A DNA stretch of 64,000 bases. Source: Pseudomonadota bacterium (GTDB lineage Bacteria; Pseudomonadota; Gammaproteobacteria; Berkiellales; Berkiellaceae). The position numbers and the translations under genes were made by a program. The notes below the pieces were generated by a model, which saw nothing but the letters and a program-made list of their open reading frames with translations, ran no database searches and had not been told where the DNA came from. Numbering within the stretch: position 1 is the first letter of the stretch; each line of letters begins with the position of its first letter. Below, in pieces: positions 9,750 through 19,323 of the stretch. Where the stretch lies: positions 106,850 through 170,849 of the forward strand of contig JAFECR010000014.1 in the NCBI GenBank assembly GCA_018242045.1, in the 5' to 3' direction.

Positions 9750-10382
9750 ATGGAAAAGTATCACCATGTCGTGGTGATGCTTTTCAGTTTACTTTTGTTG
9801 TCAGCTAATTTTGTTGGTGATTATTCACTTCAAATATTTCACTTTTCTTATTCAGCTGGCACTTTTGTTATGCAGCTTGTTTTTTGCTGTATTGTTGTAT
9901 TTTGTGAATTGTTTGGTTTAAAAAGAACAATATGGATTATATGCCAAACGGCATTAATCAATGTATTAGTCGCCTTAATTGCTTATTGGTGGTTAAATTT
10001 ACCTTTGCCTGCGTTTTGGATGAATCATGCACAAGACGCAGGACGTCTCCCGCAAGTTGTTCTAACTTTAACACTGGCTTATGTTTGTTCTGCTGTTGTT
10101 ATGGTGCTTGTGTCAAATTTGGTGAAGATATTGTTTGGCCAAGACTGGTTATTACTGCGAGTAATGCTAGGTTTAACGGCGGGTTGTTTTATTGATAGCG
10201 CGATGCTTTTACCTGTTTTGTATTATTTATCAGCAGATAGATATATGGCGCTTTGGAAAATGTTATCTTTGGCTTCTGTAAAGTGTTCACTGAGTCTCAT
10301 TTCGTTACCTTTTACATATTTAATAATCTGTATTTTGAAAAGATCTTCTCATATAGATAGTAAAGATTTTTCCTTGGATTAG
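9750..10382 (+). CDS. Membrane protein, possibly YhhQ/VUT-like transporter
   Basis: ATG 9750 begins just after the htpG stop, with AAGGAG 12 bp upstream inside htpG. The 210-residue product is almost entirely hydrophobic, with about six membrane helices. Spacing and several segments (FCELFGLKRT, GCFIDSAMLLPV, basic end LKRSSH) loosely recall the YhhQ/VUT queuosine-precursor transporters, but similarity is too weak for a firm call. It is probably translated from the htpG transcript. Confidence 0.5.
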   Translation: MEKYHHVVVMLFSLLLLSANFVGDYSLQIFHFSYSAGTFVMQLVFCCIVVFCELFGLKRTIWIICQTALINVLVALIAYWWLNLPLPAFWMNHAQDAGRLPQVVLTLTLAYVCSAVVMVLVSNLVKILFGQDWLLLRVMLGLTAGCFIDSAMLLPVLYYLSADRYMALWKMLSLASVKCSLSLISLPFTYLIICILKRSSHIDSKDFSLD

Positions 10383-10390
10383 GCGAGCAT

Positions 10391-11359
10391 TTAACTTGTT
10401 ATTTGCTCTTTTTGAGCTGCACTGATGAGTTTATTTAGTTCAGCTTTGGTTAAGCCGCTGATATGGCAAATTAATTCCAGGTTACATCCTTTACTTAACA
10501 TACTGAGTGCCATCTTTTCTATTGCCAATTTTTCTCCAATACTAATTCCTTGAGCTTTACCAATTTCAATGCCACGTGCTTCACCTCGTGCCTCACCTCG
10601 TGCCTCACCTCGTGCTTCGCCGCGCGCCTCTGCTTTCTTTAGCGTATTGGCTTCAACTTGATACCACTTTAAATTGGCTTCATAGGCTTCTCTTTCCTCC
10701 GGGGTAAAATTCATGACATTTATGACGTTTAATGCTTTTTGCAAGTGACCTTGATTAAGTTCTTCAGGCAAATTTTTTTCATTGAGTAAGTCATGGCGCG
10801 TTAAAAATGCCACCCAAATATCCAAAGAAGATTTTATTTTAGCTAAGAGTTCAGAAAGCTCGACACTGGTACTGCCTGAAAACTTCTTAAGTTCAATCGT
10901 ATGCAGTTCTAAATCTTTAAAGTACGGGATTTTCGTTTCTTTTTCAGTAAGATGAAATACATTATGATATTTATCGCTCTCTAAGATACTGGTGAAATTA
11001 AGTATATGGATACCAATGGCTTTTGATAATGAACCATAGTCATCACCAGTCTTTAGTTGTTCTGTATACAACTTAGCCCAATAATAGAGCGCCCTTTTAT
11101 CATAATCTGCTTCGTCGGCAACTTGGATTTCAATATTAAATCTTTTACCATCCACCCCCCTTGCCTTGATATCTAATATAGACATTTTATCGTCTTTAAA
11201 ATTTTGTGGATTGTAAGGGTTTAATAACACAATATCAGAGACTTGATCATTCTCAGACACGATGGAATTAATTAAGGAAATCAATAAATCCTTATTTTCT
11301 TCAACACCAAAAATCTTTTTAAAGGCAATATCAATGCGAGGCGAGATACCAGACATCAT
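10391..11359 (-). CDS. Rpn family recombination-promoting nuclease / putative transposase
   Basis: This 322-residue protein starts SGISPRIDIAFKKIFGVEENKDLLISLINSI, the typical Rpn (PD-(D/E)XK) opening. The active site is visible as SILDIKARGVDG then NIEIQVAD (D-x(n)-E-x-Q), followed by the family motif KRALYYWAKLY. Rpn proteins are DNA endonucleases linked to recombination or to anti-phage toxicity. The C-terminal third carries five tandem EARG units, then a G-rich IEIGKAQGISIGEK helix. It is transcribed towards the htpG block, and the two stops lie 8 bp apart. Confidence 0.88.
   Translation of the reverse strand: MMSGISPRIDIAFKKIFGVEENKDLLISLINSIVSENDQVSDIVLLNPYNPQNFKDDKMSILDIKARGVDGKRFNIEIQVADEADYDKRALYYWAKLYTEQLKTGDDYGSLSKAIGIHILNFTSILESDKYHNVFHLTEKETKIPYFKDLELHTIELKKFSGSTSVELSELLAKIKSSLDIWVAFLTRHDLLNEKNLPEELNQGHLQKALNVINVMNFTPEEREAYEANLKWYQVEANTLKKAEARGEARGEARGEARGEARGIEIGKAQGISIGEKLAIEKMALSMLSKGCNLELICHISGLTKAELNKLISAAQKEQITS
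10571..10630 (-). repeat. 12-bp tandem repeat (5 units) in the Rpn gene
   Basis: Five 12-bp units, on the plus strand of the form ACCTCGTGCCTC with small changes, encode five Glu-Ala-Arg-Gly units. The unit is a multiple of three, so copy-number change alters the length of the C-terminal linker without breaking the frame. Confidence 0.9.
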
Positions 11360-11515
11360 TTTTCACTCAAAGGTAACGATATTGATATTATCAGGAATTT
11401 CACTGATTAAGTAAATAACTTTCTGTTATGAAGCTGAAAAGTCAGTTAAATGATAATTGGCAAAATTCCTATCTTAGAAATTACGATGGTGATAAAACCT
11501 ACCGTTAGGGAAGGA

Positions 11516-12925
11516 TCAAGGGATATTTGATTTTTTCTTATTCCATTTATGCCATATAAAGGGGGGAATGCTAAACAAAACTATCCCGCTCATCAGTGTG
11601 AAAAAATATCCCTTACTATCGATAAATTTGTATTCTTCAGGGGGAACAAACCCTAAGCAAAACGCAATTACGCAAAATAAAGCGCCGCTGCCAGCAATTA
11701 ACCATAAGCCAATCTTCCCGCCGGGAATTTTATAAAGCCTTTCAGTATCCGGTTGAGAATAACGTAACTTAATAACGCTGATAAAAATCAGAAAGTACAT
11801 CATTAAAATAAGCTGTGCTGCTTGAGTTTGAAATATCCAATAAAATTGATTAATGGTAGGAATAAATAAATTCATACTAATAAGGCAGGTACCGACAATA
11901 GCTTGCATTAATAATATTGCAATGGGTGAGCCATTTTGATTTGTTTTTTGGGTAAATGCAGGCAAGTCATTATTTTGTGCACTAATAAGCAACCCTTTGC
12001 TTGGACCTAAGATCCATGTATTGAGTAGCGCGAGCCCTCCCATAACAGTGAAAATGGCAAATAAACGAGTTGCCCAGGGGATTTGTAAAAAGGCAAAGAA
12101 TTCAGTCATGGCTTGCATCATGCCAGCAGAAAGATTTAAATCTTCTTTAGGAATAACGATGGCAATCGCTAAAGCGCCTAACATATAGATGATGATAATG
12201 ATAAGGGCTGCAATAAAAGTTGCTTTTGGAAAAGTCCGTTGAGGATTTTTTGTGTCTTGTACATAAAAAGCTGCCACTTCAATTCCTGCAAATCCCAGGG
12301 CAATTGCTGTGAAGTAAGCCATTTGAGACCAAGAAAAATTTGGAAAAAAAGCATCGCTCGTAAATTGGATCTGCATTGGTTGGCCGCTTGCTAACCAATA
12401 GCCTCCTAATACGATAATGGCAAAACCAGGGATGATGCTTCCGGCAATGATACCAATAGTACTTATCCAACCAGAGGTCTTGGTTCCCATAAAATTGAGC
12501 AAGGTGCCAGACCAAAGAACAAGTAACATAATGCAAAGCATGAAATAACGATTCTCAACTAAATGAGGCTGAAAAATATAAGCAATACTTGAAGCAATAA
12601 AGGAAAGTACAGTTGGTAACCATACCACACTTTCTATCCATTCAAGCCAGACAGCTAAAGCACCAGAACGAACACCAAATGCTTCTTTAACCCAAGCATA
12701 AACCCCCCCTTTTTTTGGCCAAGCAGATGCCAGCTCTGCACAAGCAAGCGCCAAAGGGATAAAGAATAATAAGGCTGCTAAGGATAGGATAAAAATAACC
12801 GATAGGCCGTTTTTGGCAAGGGTTGGTAAATTTCTTAAAGCGATAATGGCAGAAACACTAATCATAGAAAGGGTAAAAATACCAAGGACACGATTGGGTT
12901 TAGTGCTATTAGAGAGATCTGTCAC
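11516..12925 (-). CDS. APC-family amino acid transporter (GadC-like)
   Basis: This 469-residue protein has about 12 membrane helices. The N-terminal FTLSMISVSAIIALRNLPTLAKNGLSVIF, IPLALACAELASAWPKKGGVYAWV and WLEWIESVVWLPTVLSF match the glutamate:GABA antiporter (GadC/YjeM) branch of the amino acid-polyamine-organocation superfamily. It sits in the inner membrane and exchanges or imports amino acids. It is divergent from the lysine-catabolic pair downstream, so lysine or a related amine is a possible substrate, but this rests only on position. Confidence 0.85.
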   Translation of the reverse strand: MTDLSNSTKPNRVLGIFTLSMISVSAIIALRNLPTLAKNGLSVIFILSLAALLFFIPLALACAELASAWPKKGGVYAWVKEAFGVRSGALAVWLEWIESVVWLPTVLSFIASSIAYIFQPHLVENRYFMLCIMLLVLWSGTLLNFMGTKTSGWISTIGIIAGSIIPGFAIIVLGGYWLASGQPMQIQFTSDAFFPNFSWSQMAYFTAIALGFAGIEVAAFYVQDTKNPQRTFPKATFIAALIIIIIYMLGALAIAIVIPKEDLNLSAGMMQAMTEFFAFLQIPWATRLFAIFTVMGGLALLNTWILGPSKGLLISAQNNDLPAFTQKTNQNGSPIAILLMQAIVGTCLISMNLFIPTINQFYWIFQTQAAQLILMMYFLIFISVIKLRYSQPDTERLYKIPGGKIGLWLIAGSGALFCVIAFCLGFVPPEEYKFIDSKGYFFTLMSGIVLFSIPPFIWHKWNKKKSNIP

Positions 12926-13008
12926 TTAACATGCTTCCTTTGTTGTGGTAAGACGGGGGTATAGTAGCATCGTTTTTTAGAATGTTAAGCGGGAATAAGG
13001 GACTGACA

Positions 13009-14094
13009 GTGGCAGAACAAGAGATTTTGGTTGCCGGCGCAGGAAAGATTGGATCATTGATAGCAACACTTCTTAGTGAAACAAATGACTATCAAGTTCA
13101 TTTGATAGACATAGAAAAAACGCAGACTTTGGCTGCAACCGTTAATGCTGCTATTCATTACACTGTGATAGATGTCCATGATAAAAAACAAATGAGTGCT
13201 TACATAAAGCAACATGACATCAAAGCCGTGATTTCTTGTTTACCTTATTTTTGTAATGTCGCGCTTGCAACACTCGCTAAAGAAAGCCAATTACATTATT
13301 TTGATCTTACGGAAGATACTGAAACTTTCAATGCCATTAAATCATTATCAAACAATGCTGCGACTGTTTTTGTACCTCAATGTGGGGTGGCCCCTGGATT
13401 TGTCAATATCGTGGCAAGTCACCTGATGAAGCAATTTCATGAAATCAAAGAAGTTTTGCTGCGTGTGGGGGCGCTTCCCTTATATCCACACAATGCTTTG
13501 AAATATGCATTGACTTGGTCAACAGAAGGCCTGATTAATCAATATTTGAATCTTTGCGAAGGACTTGTTGAGTCAAAACCAACTATCTTACAACCTTTAG
13601 GGGATCTTGAATCAGTTATCATTGATGGGGTTGCTTATGAAGCATTCAATACTTCAGGAGGTGTCGGCAATCTTGTTCAGATTTTTAAAGGTAAAGTAGA
13701 AACGCTGAATTATAAAACACTCCGCTACTTAGGGCATTGCAAAAAAATGCGACTTTTGTTGCAGGATTTCAAGTTAAATACCGACAGAAAGAAGTTACAA
13801 GCCATCCTTGAGAATTCTTTACCAAAAACCAATCAGGATGTTGTAATTATTTATGTTGCCGTCAACGGCAAACAAGATGGTGATTATGTCGAAAAAGTGT
13901 TCGTTAAGAAAATTTTGAGTCAAACCATTGCACAAAAATCGTGGTCAGCCATTCAAGTAGCCACGGCTGCCAGTGCTTGTGTTGTTGTTGATTTGATATT
14001 GCAAATGCAAGATAAACCACAAGGTTTAATCGTGCAAGAATCCATTTCTTTTACAGATTTTATGAATAACCGTTTTGCCAAGTTTTACAGTTGA
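13009..14094 (+). CDS. Saccharopine dehydrogenase family protein
   Basis: The GTG at 13009 is preferred because AAGGGA lies 6 bp upstream; an ATG at 12982 is also in frame. The ~361-residue product begins with the Rossmann motif LVAGAGKIGSLIATLL, followed by YFDLTEDTE and FVPQCGVAPGFVNIVASHL, which are diagnostic of the saccharopine dehydrogenase family (LYS9/SDH branch, oxidising saccharopine to aminoadipate semialdehyde plus glutamate). The aldehyde dehydrogenase that consumes this semialdehyde follows 9 bp later. No lysine-ketoglutarate reductase is visible, so the substrate could also be another amino acid derivative. Confidence 0.83.
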   Translation: MAEQEILVAGAGKIGSLIATLLSETNDYQVHLIDIEKTQTLAATVNAAIHYTVIDVHDKKQMSAYIKQHDIKAVISCLPYFCNVALATLAKESQLHYFDLTEDTETFNAIKSLSNNAATVFVPQCGVAPGFVNIVASHLMKQFHEIKEVLLRVGALPLYPHNALKYALTWSTEGLINQYLNLCEGLVESKPTILQPLGDLESVIIDGVAYEAFNTSGGVGNLVQIFKGKVETLNYKTLRYLGHCKKMRLLLQDFKLNTDRKKLQAILENSLPKTNQDVVIIYVAVNGKQDGDYVEKVFVKKILSQTIAQKSWSAIQVATAASACVVVDLILQMQDKPQGLIVQESISFTDFMNNRFAKFYS

Positions 14095-14103
14095 GGGCTT
14101 AGA

Positions 14104-15624
14104 ATGGACTTTTTAACAGCACTTGAGATTGAAAAAGAAAATTTAGGTGCAAGCTGTGGTAATGATGATTGGTTGCCTTGCCAAGGTAAAACTATCATTT
14201 CCTCTAATCCTGCAACAGGAGAAGAAATAGCCAGGATCATTGGATGTGGTGAAAAACAATATGAAGCGGTGATTACCAAATCCATGAGTGCTTTTCAGCA
14301 ATGGCGGCAAGTGCCAGCGCCACAACGTGGAGAACTCATCAGACGCCTTAGTGAAAAATTACGTCAAAACAAAGATCCCTTAGGGAGTTTAGTTGCTTAT
14401 GAGATGGGAAAGAGCAAACGGGAAGGGGATGGTGAAGTTCAAGAAATGATAGATATGGCAGATTTCGCAGTTGGCCAATCAAGAATGTTATATGGTTTAA
14501 CCATGCATTCGGAAAGGCAACAGCATCGTCTCTATGAACAATGGCATCCTTATGGTATTACAGGCGTGATAACGTCATTCAATTTTCCAGTTGCTGTTTG
14601 GGCATGGAATGCCTTTATTGCTGCGATTTGTGGTAATACGGTGGTATGGAAACCTTCTTCAAAAACACCATTATGCGCCATTGCCGTACAAAAACTGTGT
14701 AATGCTGTGATGAAAGATTTTGGGGTGGAAGGTATTTTTACCTTGTTTATTCCTGAGGATCATGCGGTTGCTGAGCAATTTATTAATGATAAACGAGTTC
14801 CTTTAATTTCCTTTACCGGCTCTTGTCGCGTTGGACAGCATGTGAATGAAATGATTGCAAAAAGAATGGGCCGCGTCATATTAGAGTTAGGTGGAAATAA
14901 TGCCGTCATTATCGATGAAACAGCAGATTTAAATTTAGCTATTCGGGCAATTGTATTCGGGGCAGTAGGTACGGCAGGTCAACGCTGCACCTCAACGCGA
15001 AGACTTTTTGTGCATGAATCTTGCTTTGATGATGTTTGTGAACGCCTTATTCATGCTTACAAACAGATAACCATCGGCGATCCTTTGGATGATAAAAATC
15101 TTATGGGTCCGCTTATTGATGATTTAGCTGTACAAGCGTTTATGGATGCTATAAATGAAATAAAGGCACAAAAAGGAGAAATTCTTTTTGGTGGTAATAC
15201 TATTCCTGGCGCGGGTTTTTATGTGCAACCGACGCTTGTGAAGGCGCATCATCATTGGCCTATTGTCCAGCGAGAAACCTTCGCGCCGATTCTATATGTG
15301 ATGTCTTATGATAAACTGAATGATGCGATGTTAATGCACAATGCAACAGAACAAGGATTATCTTCTGCAATTTTTACCAATTCTCTAGTAGTAAGTGAGT
15401 ATTTTTTATCAGTGTTGGGTAGCGATTGTGGTATTGCCAATGTGAATGTTGGTACTTCAGGTGCTGAAATTGGAGGTGCTTTTGGCGGTGAAAAGCTGAC
15501 AGGTGGCGGCAGAGAAGCAGGCTCAGATGCTTGGAAAGCGTATATGCGCAGACAAACCAATACCATCAATTGGGGTAAAACATTACCTTTAGCACAAGGA
15601 ATAAAATTCGAAATTTCTCCTTAG
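14104..15624 (+). CDS. Aldehyde dehydrogenase, ALDH7 (aminoadipate semialdehyde) type
   Basis: This 506-residue enzyme has [33 protein letters not shown] (read as cofactor and tunnel segments), the general base Glu in [11 protein letters not shown] and the catalytic Cys in [12 protein letters not shown]. The GGNNA and GQRCTSTRR forms are typical of ALDH7 (antiquitin/AmaB), which oxidises alpha-aminoadipate semialdehyde with NAD+. Pairing with a saccharopine dehydrogenase gene supports a lysine degradation step. The ATG lies 9 bp after the previous stop. It is soluble and full length. Confidence 0.92.
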   Translation: MDFLTALEIEKENLGASCGNDDWLPCQGKTIISSNPATGEEIARIIGCGEKQYEAVITKSMSAFQQWRQVPAPQRGELIRRLSEKLRQNKDPLGSLVAYEMGKSKREGDGEVQEMIDMADFAVGQSRMLYGLTMHSERQQHRLYEQWHPYGITGVITSFNFPVAVWAWNAFIAAICGNTVVWKPSSKTPLCAIAVQKLCNAVMKDFGVEGIFTLFIPEDHAVAEQFINDKRVPLISFTGSCRVGQHVNEMIAKRMGRVILELGGNNAVIIDETADLNLAIRAIVFGAVGTAGQRCTSTRRLFVHESCFDDVCERLIHAYKQITIGDPLDDKNLMGPLIDDLAVQAFMDAINEIKAQKGEILFGGNTIPGAGFYVQPTLVKAHHHWPIVQRETFAPILYVMSYDKLNDAMLMHNATEQGLSSAIFTNSLVVSEYFLSVLGSDCGIANVNVGTSGAEIGGAFGGEKLTGGGREAGSDAWKAYMRRQTNTINWGKTLPLAQGIKFEISP

Positions 15625-15632
15625 GGGGTTTT

Positions 15633-17321
15633 GTGGATAAAATTTGGCTTAAAAATTATGATAAAAATGTTCCAGAAACGATTGATCCGACCCAATATCG
15701 TTCTTTGGTCCATTTAATCAAAGAAAGTTTTGACAAATATGCAGATAAGCCTTGTTATTATCATATGGGCTCGATGCTTTCTTATCGTCAAATAGATGAA
15801 TTAAGTCAACGTTTTGCCCATTTTTTGCAAAATACTTGTAAATTGGTTAAGGGCGATAGATTTGCTATTGTATTACCAAATATTTTGCAATACCCCGTGG
15901 CACTGTTTGGGATCCTAAGGGCTGGTTTAACGGTCGTTAATATTAACCCACTTTATACACCGCGAGAATTAAAGCAAATTCTTAGCGATTCGGGTGCAAA
16001 AGGGGTGATTATCTTAGCCAATTTTGCCCATGTGTTAGAACAAGCCCTGCCCCAGACTATGGTGCAACATATTATTGTAACTGAAATAGGCGATTTATTA
16101 GGGATCTTTAAGGGCCATTTTGTAAATTTTGTGATTAAACATGTTAAAAAAATGGTTCCCCCATGGCAAATCCCCAATGCGTATGATTTTAAACAAGTCA
16201 TGCGTGGTGCCTTTGTGCTATTTGATGATGATCATACTCAACCTGATGATATCGCTTTTATACAATATACAGGTGGTACCACGGGAACGATGAAAGGGGC
16301 GATGCTGACACATCGCAATATGATTGCCAATATTCTGCAAGCTTATGCTTGGGTAGAAGGGCTTTTGCAGCAAGATTTACGGGGTGGGATCATAACTGCA
16401 TTACCGCTTTATCATATTTTTTCTTTAACAGCGAATTGTTTATTATTTTTAAAAGTAGGACTTCCTAATATCTTAATTACCAACCCAAGAGATATTCCTG
16501 GTTTTATCAGAATACTAAAAAAACAACGATTTTGTGTCATCACCGGCGTAAATACCTTGTTTAATGCACTATTAAATAATGAGGATTTTAGCACTTTAGA
16601 TTTTTCTAATTTAAAATTTGCACTTGGTGGGGGGATGGCAGTACAAAAGGCAGTTGCTTTGCGTTGGCAAACTGTCACTAAGACCCCTTTAATTGAAGCT
16701 TATGGTTTAACGGAAACTTGTCCTGCCGTGACCATTAACCCTATTTCGCTGAAAGGATACAATGGTGCGATAGGGCTTCCTATTTCTTCAACTGAAGTCA
16801 AAATTTGCGATGATGAAGGCAATGAACTGCCTTTAGACAGCCCGGGAGAGTTAATGGTTAAAGGCCCTCAAGTGATGAAAGGTTACTGGAATAAACCAGA
16901 TTTAACCGCACAAGCCCTAACAGAGGACGGTTGGTTACATACAGGCGATCTGGCTACTATCGATAGTGAAGGTTATGTGAGAATTGTTGATCGTAAAAAA
17001 GACATCATCATTGTGTCAGGCTTTAATGTTTATCCAAATGAAGTGGAAGATGTTATTGCTCAAATGAAGGAAGTACGAGAAGTGGCTGTTATTGGCGTTA
17101 AAGATGAAATGCATGGTGAAATTGTAAAGGCATTTATCGTTCGTAAAGATCCTGCTTTAACAGCAGAGCAAGTGATTAAGTATTGCCATACTCAATTGAC
17201 AGGATATAAAGTACCAAGACAAGTTGAATTTAGAACTGAGCTGCCTAAAACCAATGTCGGGAAAGTGTTGCGGCGCGCTTTAAGAGAAGAAGAGGATAAG
17301 AAGCATCAAGTGGCAGCATAG
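15633..17321 (+). CDS. fadD: Long-chain acyl-CoA ligase (FadD-like)
   Basis: The GTG at 15633 follows AGGGGGTT. The 562-residue protein is an adenylate-forming ligase: ATP/AMP motif YTGGTTGTMKGA, LIEAYGLTETCP, GWLHTGDLATID and RIVDRKKDIIIVSGFNVYPNEVE, with the catalytic Lys near the end in LPKTNVGKVLRR. It activates long-chain fatty acids to acyl-CoA for beta-oxidation or phospholipid use. It follows the ALDH7 gene by 8 bp and is probably co-transcribed. Fatty acid preference is inferred from closeness to FadD. Confidence 0.92.
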   Translation: MDKIWLKNYDKNVPETIDPTQYRSLVHLIKESFDKYADKPCYYHMGSMLSYRQIDELSQRFAHFLQNTCKLVKGDRFAIVLPNILQYPVALFGILRAGLTVVNINPLYTPRELKQILSDSGAKGVIILANFAHVLEQALPQTMVQHIIVTEIGDLLGIFKGHFVNFVIKHVKKMVPPWQIPNAYDFKQVMRGAFVLFDDDHTQPDDIAFIQYTGGTTGTMKGAMLTHRNMIANILQAYAWVEGLLQQDLRGGIITALPLYHIFSLTANCLLFLKVGLPNILITNPRDIPGFIRILKKQRFCVITGVNTLFNALLNNEDFSTLDFSNLKFALGGGMAVQKAVALRWQTVTKTPLIEAYGLTETCPAVTINPISLKGYNGAIGLPISSTEVKICDDEGNELPLDSPGELMVKGPQVMKGYWNKPDLTAQALTEDGWLHTGDLATIDSEGYVRIVDRKKDIIIVSGFNVYPNEVEDVIAQMKEVREVAVIGVKDEMHGEIVKAFIVRKDPALTAEQVIKYCHTQLTGYKVPRQVEFRTELPKTNVGKVLRRALREEEDKKHQVAA

Positions 17322-17339
17322 ATCTCTGCAATAGTCGTT

Positions 17340-18005
17340 TCAGCAGTAGGTTACTTTTAACTTTGAAGGTTTAGCGGGAAACATTTTTTCTGTCTGCGCT
17401 ATAAAATCTTTTTGAGCTTTTTCACGTAATTCACCTTTCAAAGGGGCAACGGTTTTTACTGCGTGTAATACAAATTGAGTTCTTTCTAGAAGATTGGGTA
17501 CATTATCTTCATTCGTTTGTGTCCCCAGCACCATTGCTCTATACAAAGAATGCATGAAATCAACTTTATCTTTTTCTGAAAAGTTCTTTTCCTCGAATGC
17601 ATTCAGTTCTTGACTATATTGTTCATATTGTGCCCAAGCAGTTTCAAAAGACACTTCCTTTAAAGATTTAAACTTATGAGAAAATGACTTAAGAAAAGCA
17701 AATGTGGTGCTTGAACAAAGTAAACCAAAGCCAATAGAACTTACTATCTTTGCAGAAATCATTGGTATTATGAACCCTGCCTTTAACATAAGATTAATAG
17801 CAATAAGGCTTCCAAAGCCACTTAAAAATCCAGCAAGAGTCGCCCCAAGAAAGACGAAGAGATAAATTGCCATTTTGCGTCGTTGTGCTGCACGATTAGT
17901 GACGGTTATTTGCTGTTTTAGGCTGATTTTTCTATAAGTATTTGCGTCTGTTTGTTGTTGGTCTAACGGTGCTTGTGATTTTTCTCTTGGTTCTTGATTA
18001 TCCAT
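17340..18005 (-). CDS. Small membrane protein sharing a C-terminal tail with the F-box/LRR protein
   Basis: I do not recognise this 221-residue protein. It has a hydrophilic N-terminus (~1-45), two membrane helices (about 46-70 and 78-103) and a charged helical C-terminal part. Its end (QF..., KTVAPLK, then R and A at fixed spacing, final F) aligns without gaps with the end of the 24281-26266 protein: by eye 13 identities over 33 residues, including VAPLK. Both place this tail after a pair of membrane helices. It is transcribed towards fadD. A host-directed or envelope role is speculative. Confidence 0.65.
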   Translation of the reverse strand: MDNQEPREKSQAPLDQQQTDANTYRKISLKQQITVTNRAAQRRKMAIYLFVFLGATLAGFLSGFGSLIAINLMLKAGFIIPMISAKIVSSIGFGLLCSSTTFAFLKSFSHKFKSLKEVSFETAWAQYEQYSQELNAFEEKNFSEKDKVDFMHSLYRAMVLGTQTNEDNVPNLLERTQFVLHAVKTVAPLKGELREKAQKDFIAQTEKMFPAKPSKLKVTYC

Positions 18006-18183
18006 ATTCTTCTCTCAAAATGTTTAAGCAGTTTAATTAAGCTAGAATAATAGCATCCGTATAAGCTACTGTAAACATGTCGAGAAGCCGTACACATAAC
18101 CTAGAAGAAATAAATGCAGAATTAAATTAGTTGATTAACTTTTTAACCCTACGATCAAGATATCAATGTCACCATGATAAAAA

Positions 18184-18474
18184 TTAAGACGTCATTTCTT
18201 GCTCTTTCATCAGCGCATTGCCTTCAGGTAAGGTGACATTTAATTCTAAAACAGAGTGATCGCCATTGCGCTCAAGCTGTACTTTGATAAGCTCTTGATC
18301 AACTTTGATATACTTGCTAATAACCTCAATTAATTCAGCTTGTAACTCCTTGATAAAATCATTGCTACATTTGCGAGCGCTTTCATGAGACACAATAATT
18401 TGCAATCGCTCCTTTGCTACTTCTGCAGGTGTGCGTCTTTGTTGGAAAAAACGGAATAAATCGAGTAGCTTCAT
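18184..18474 (-). CDS. minE: Cell division topological specificity factor MinE
   Basis: This 96-residue protein starts KLLDLFRFFQQRRTPAEVAKERLQIIVSHE, the standard MinE N-terminus with the membrane-targeting helix and MinD-contact segment. The C-terminal topology domain (VISKYIKVD, VQLERNGDHSVLELNVTLP) follows. It stimulates MinD ATPase and drives pole-to-pole oscillation. The start overlaps the minD stop by 4 bp, so the two are translationally coupled in a minCDE operon. Confidence 0.95.
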   Translation of the reverse strand: MKLLDLFRFFQQRRTPAEVAKERLQIIVSHESARKCSNDFIKELQAELIEVISKYIKVDQELIKVQLERNGDHSVLELNVTLPEGNALMKEQEMTS

Positions 18475-19304
18475 GCTGGGCTCCGAAATAGCGAAAGTTT
18501 ACTTAAGAGCTTACGAGTCCAATTAGATGAGGATTCAAAGGGAATAGTTTCACCCAGCAATCGTCGCACAGCATGTTCATAAGCATTACGAGCATCGCTT
18601 GGTGTGTCGAGTGTTACTGGGATCCCTCTATTAGAAGCATTTAAGACAGCAGGGGATTCAGGGATCACACCGATAAGTGGGATAGATAAAATTTCCAATA
18701 CGTCATCAATGGCAAGCATTTCTCCGCGTTTGACGCGCGCCTCAGAATAGCGTGTTAATAATAAGTGCTCTTTGACAGGTTCTGATTTATTTTCAGCACG
18801 ATGAGATTTACTTGCGAGTACACCTAAAATACGATCAGAATCACGAACGGAAGATACTTCAGGATTGGTTACAACAATCGCTTCATCGGCAAAATAAAGT
18901 GCCATCAGCGCTCCGCGTTCAATGCCAGCAGGTGAATCACAGACAATAAATTTAAATTCTTTCTTTAGTTCTTCGATAACCTTGGCAACGCCTTCTTTGG
19001 TGAGGGCATCTTTATCTCTGGTTTGTGAAGCAGGGAGGATATACAAGTTCTCAAGGCGTTTATCCTTAATTAAGGCTTGGGCAAGATTGGCATCTCCATT
19101 GATAACATTAACAAAATCGTAAATGACTCTTCTTTCACACCCCATAATTAAATCGAGGTTACGAAGCCCAATGTCAAAGTCGATGACAGCGGTTTTATGA
19201 CCTAATTGAGCAAGCCCAGTACTAATAGCAGCACTGGTGGTGGTTTTGCCTACACCCCCTTTGCCCGAAGTGACAACGATAACTTTTGATTGCGGGTTGT
19301 TCAA
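18471..19304 (-). CDS. minD: Septum site-determining ATPase MinD
   Basis: This 277-residue protein has the deviant Walker A VTSGKGGVGKTT, the switch-like DFDIGLRNLDL and DSPAGIERGA. An amphipathic membrane-targeting tail (WTRKLLSKLSLFR) ends the protein. MinD recruits MinC to the membrane to block polar Z rings. It lies 19 bp after minC and overlaps minE. Length agrees with the E. coli protein. Confidence 0.97.
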   Translation of the reverse strand: MNNPQSKVIVVTSGKGGVGKTTTSAAISTGLAQLGHKTAVIDFDIGLRNLDLIMGCERRVIYDFVNVINGDANLAQALIKDKRLENLYILPASQTRDKDALTKEGVAKVIEELKKEFKFIVCDSPAGIERGALMALYFADEAIVVTNPEVSSVRDSDRILGVLASKSHRAENKSEPVKEHLLLTRYSEARVKRGEMLAIDDVLEILSIPLIGVIPESPAVLNASNRGIPVTLDTPSDARNAYEHAVRRLLGETIPFESSSNWTRKLLSKLSLFRSPA

Positions 19305-19323
19305 GGTAATATCCTCTTTAAGA

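Noticed and set aside
10571..10630. Short repeat array considered as CRISPR
   Set aside because: Units are contiguous 12-mers without spacers, in frame inside a coding sequence.
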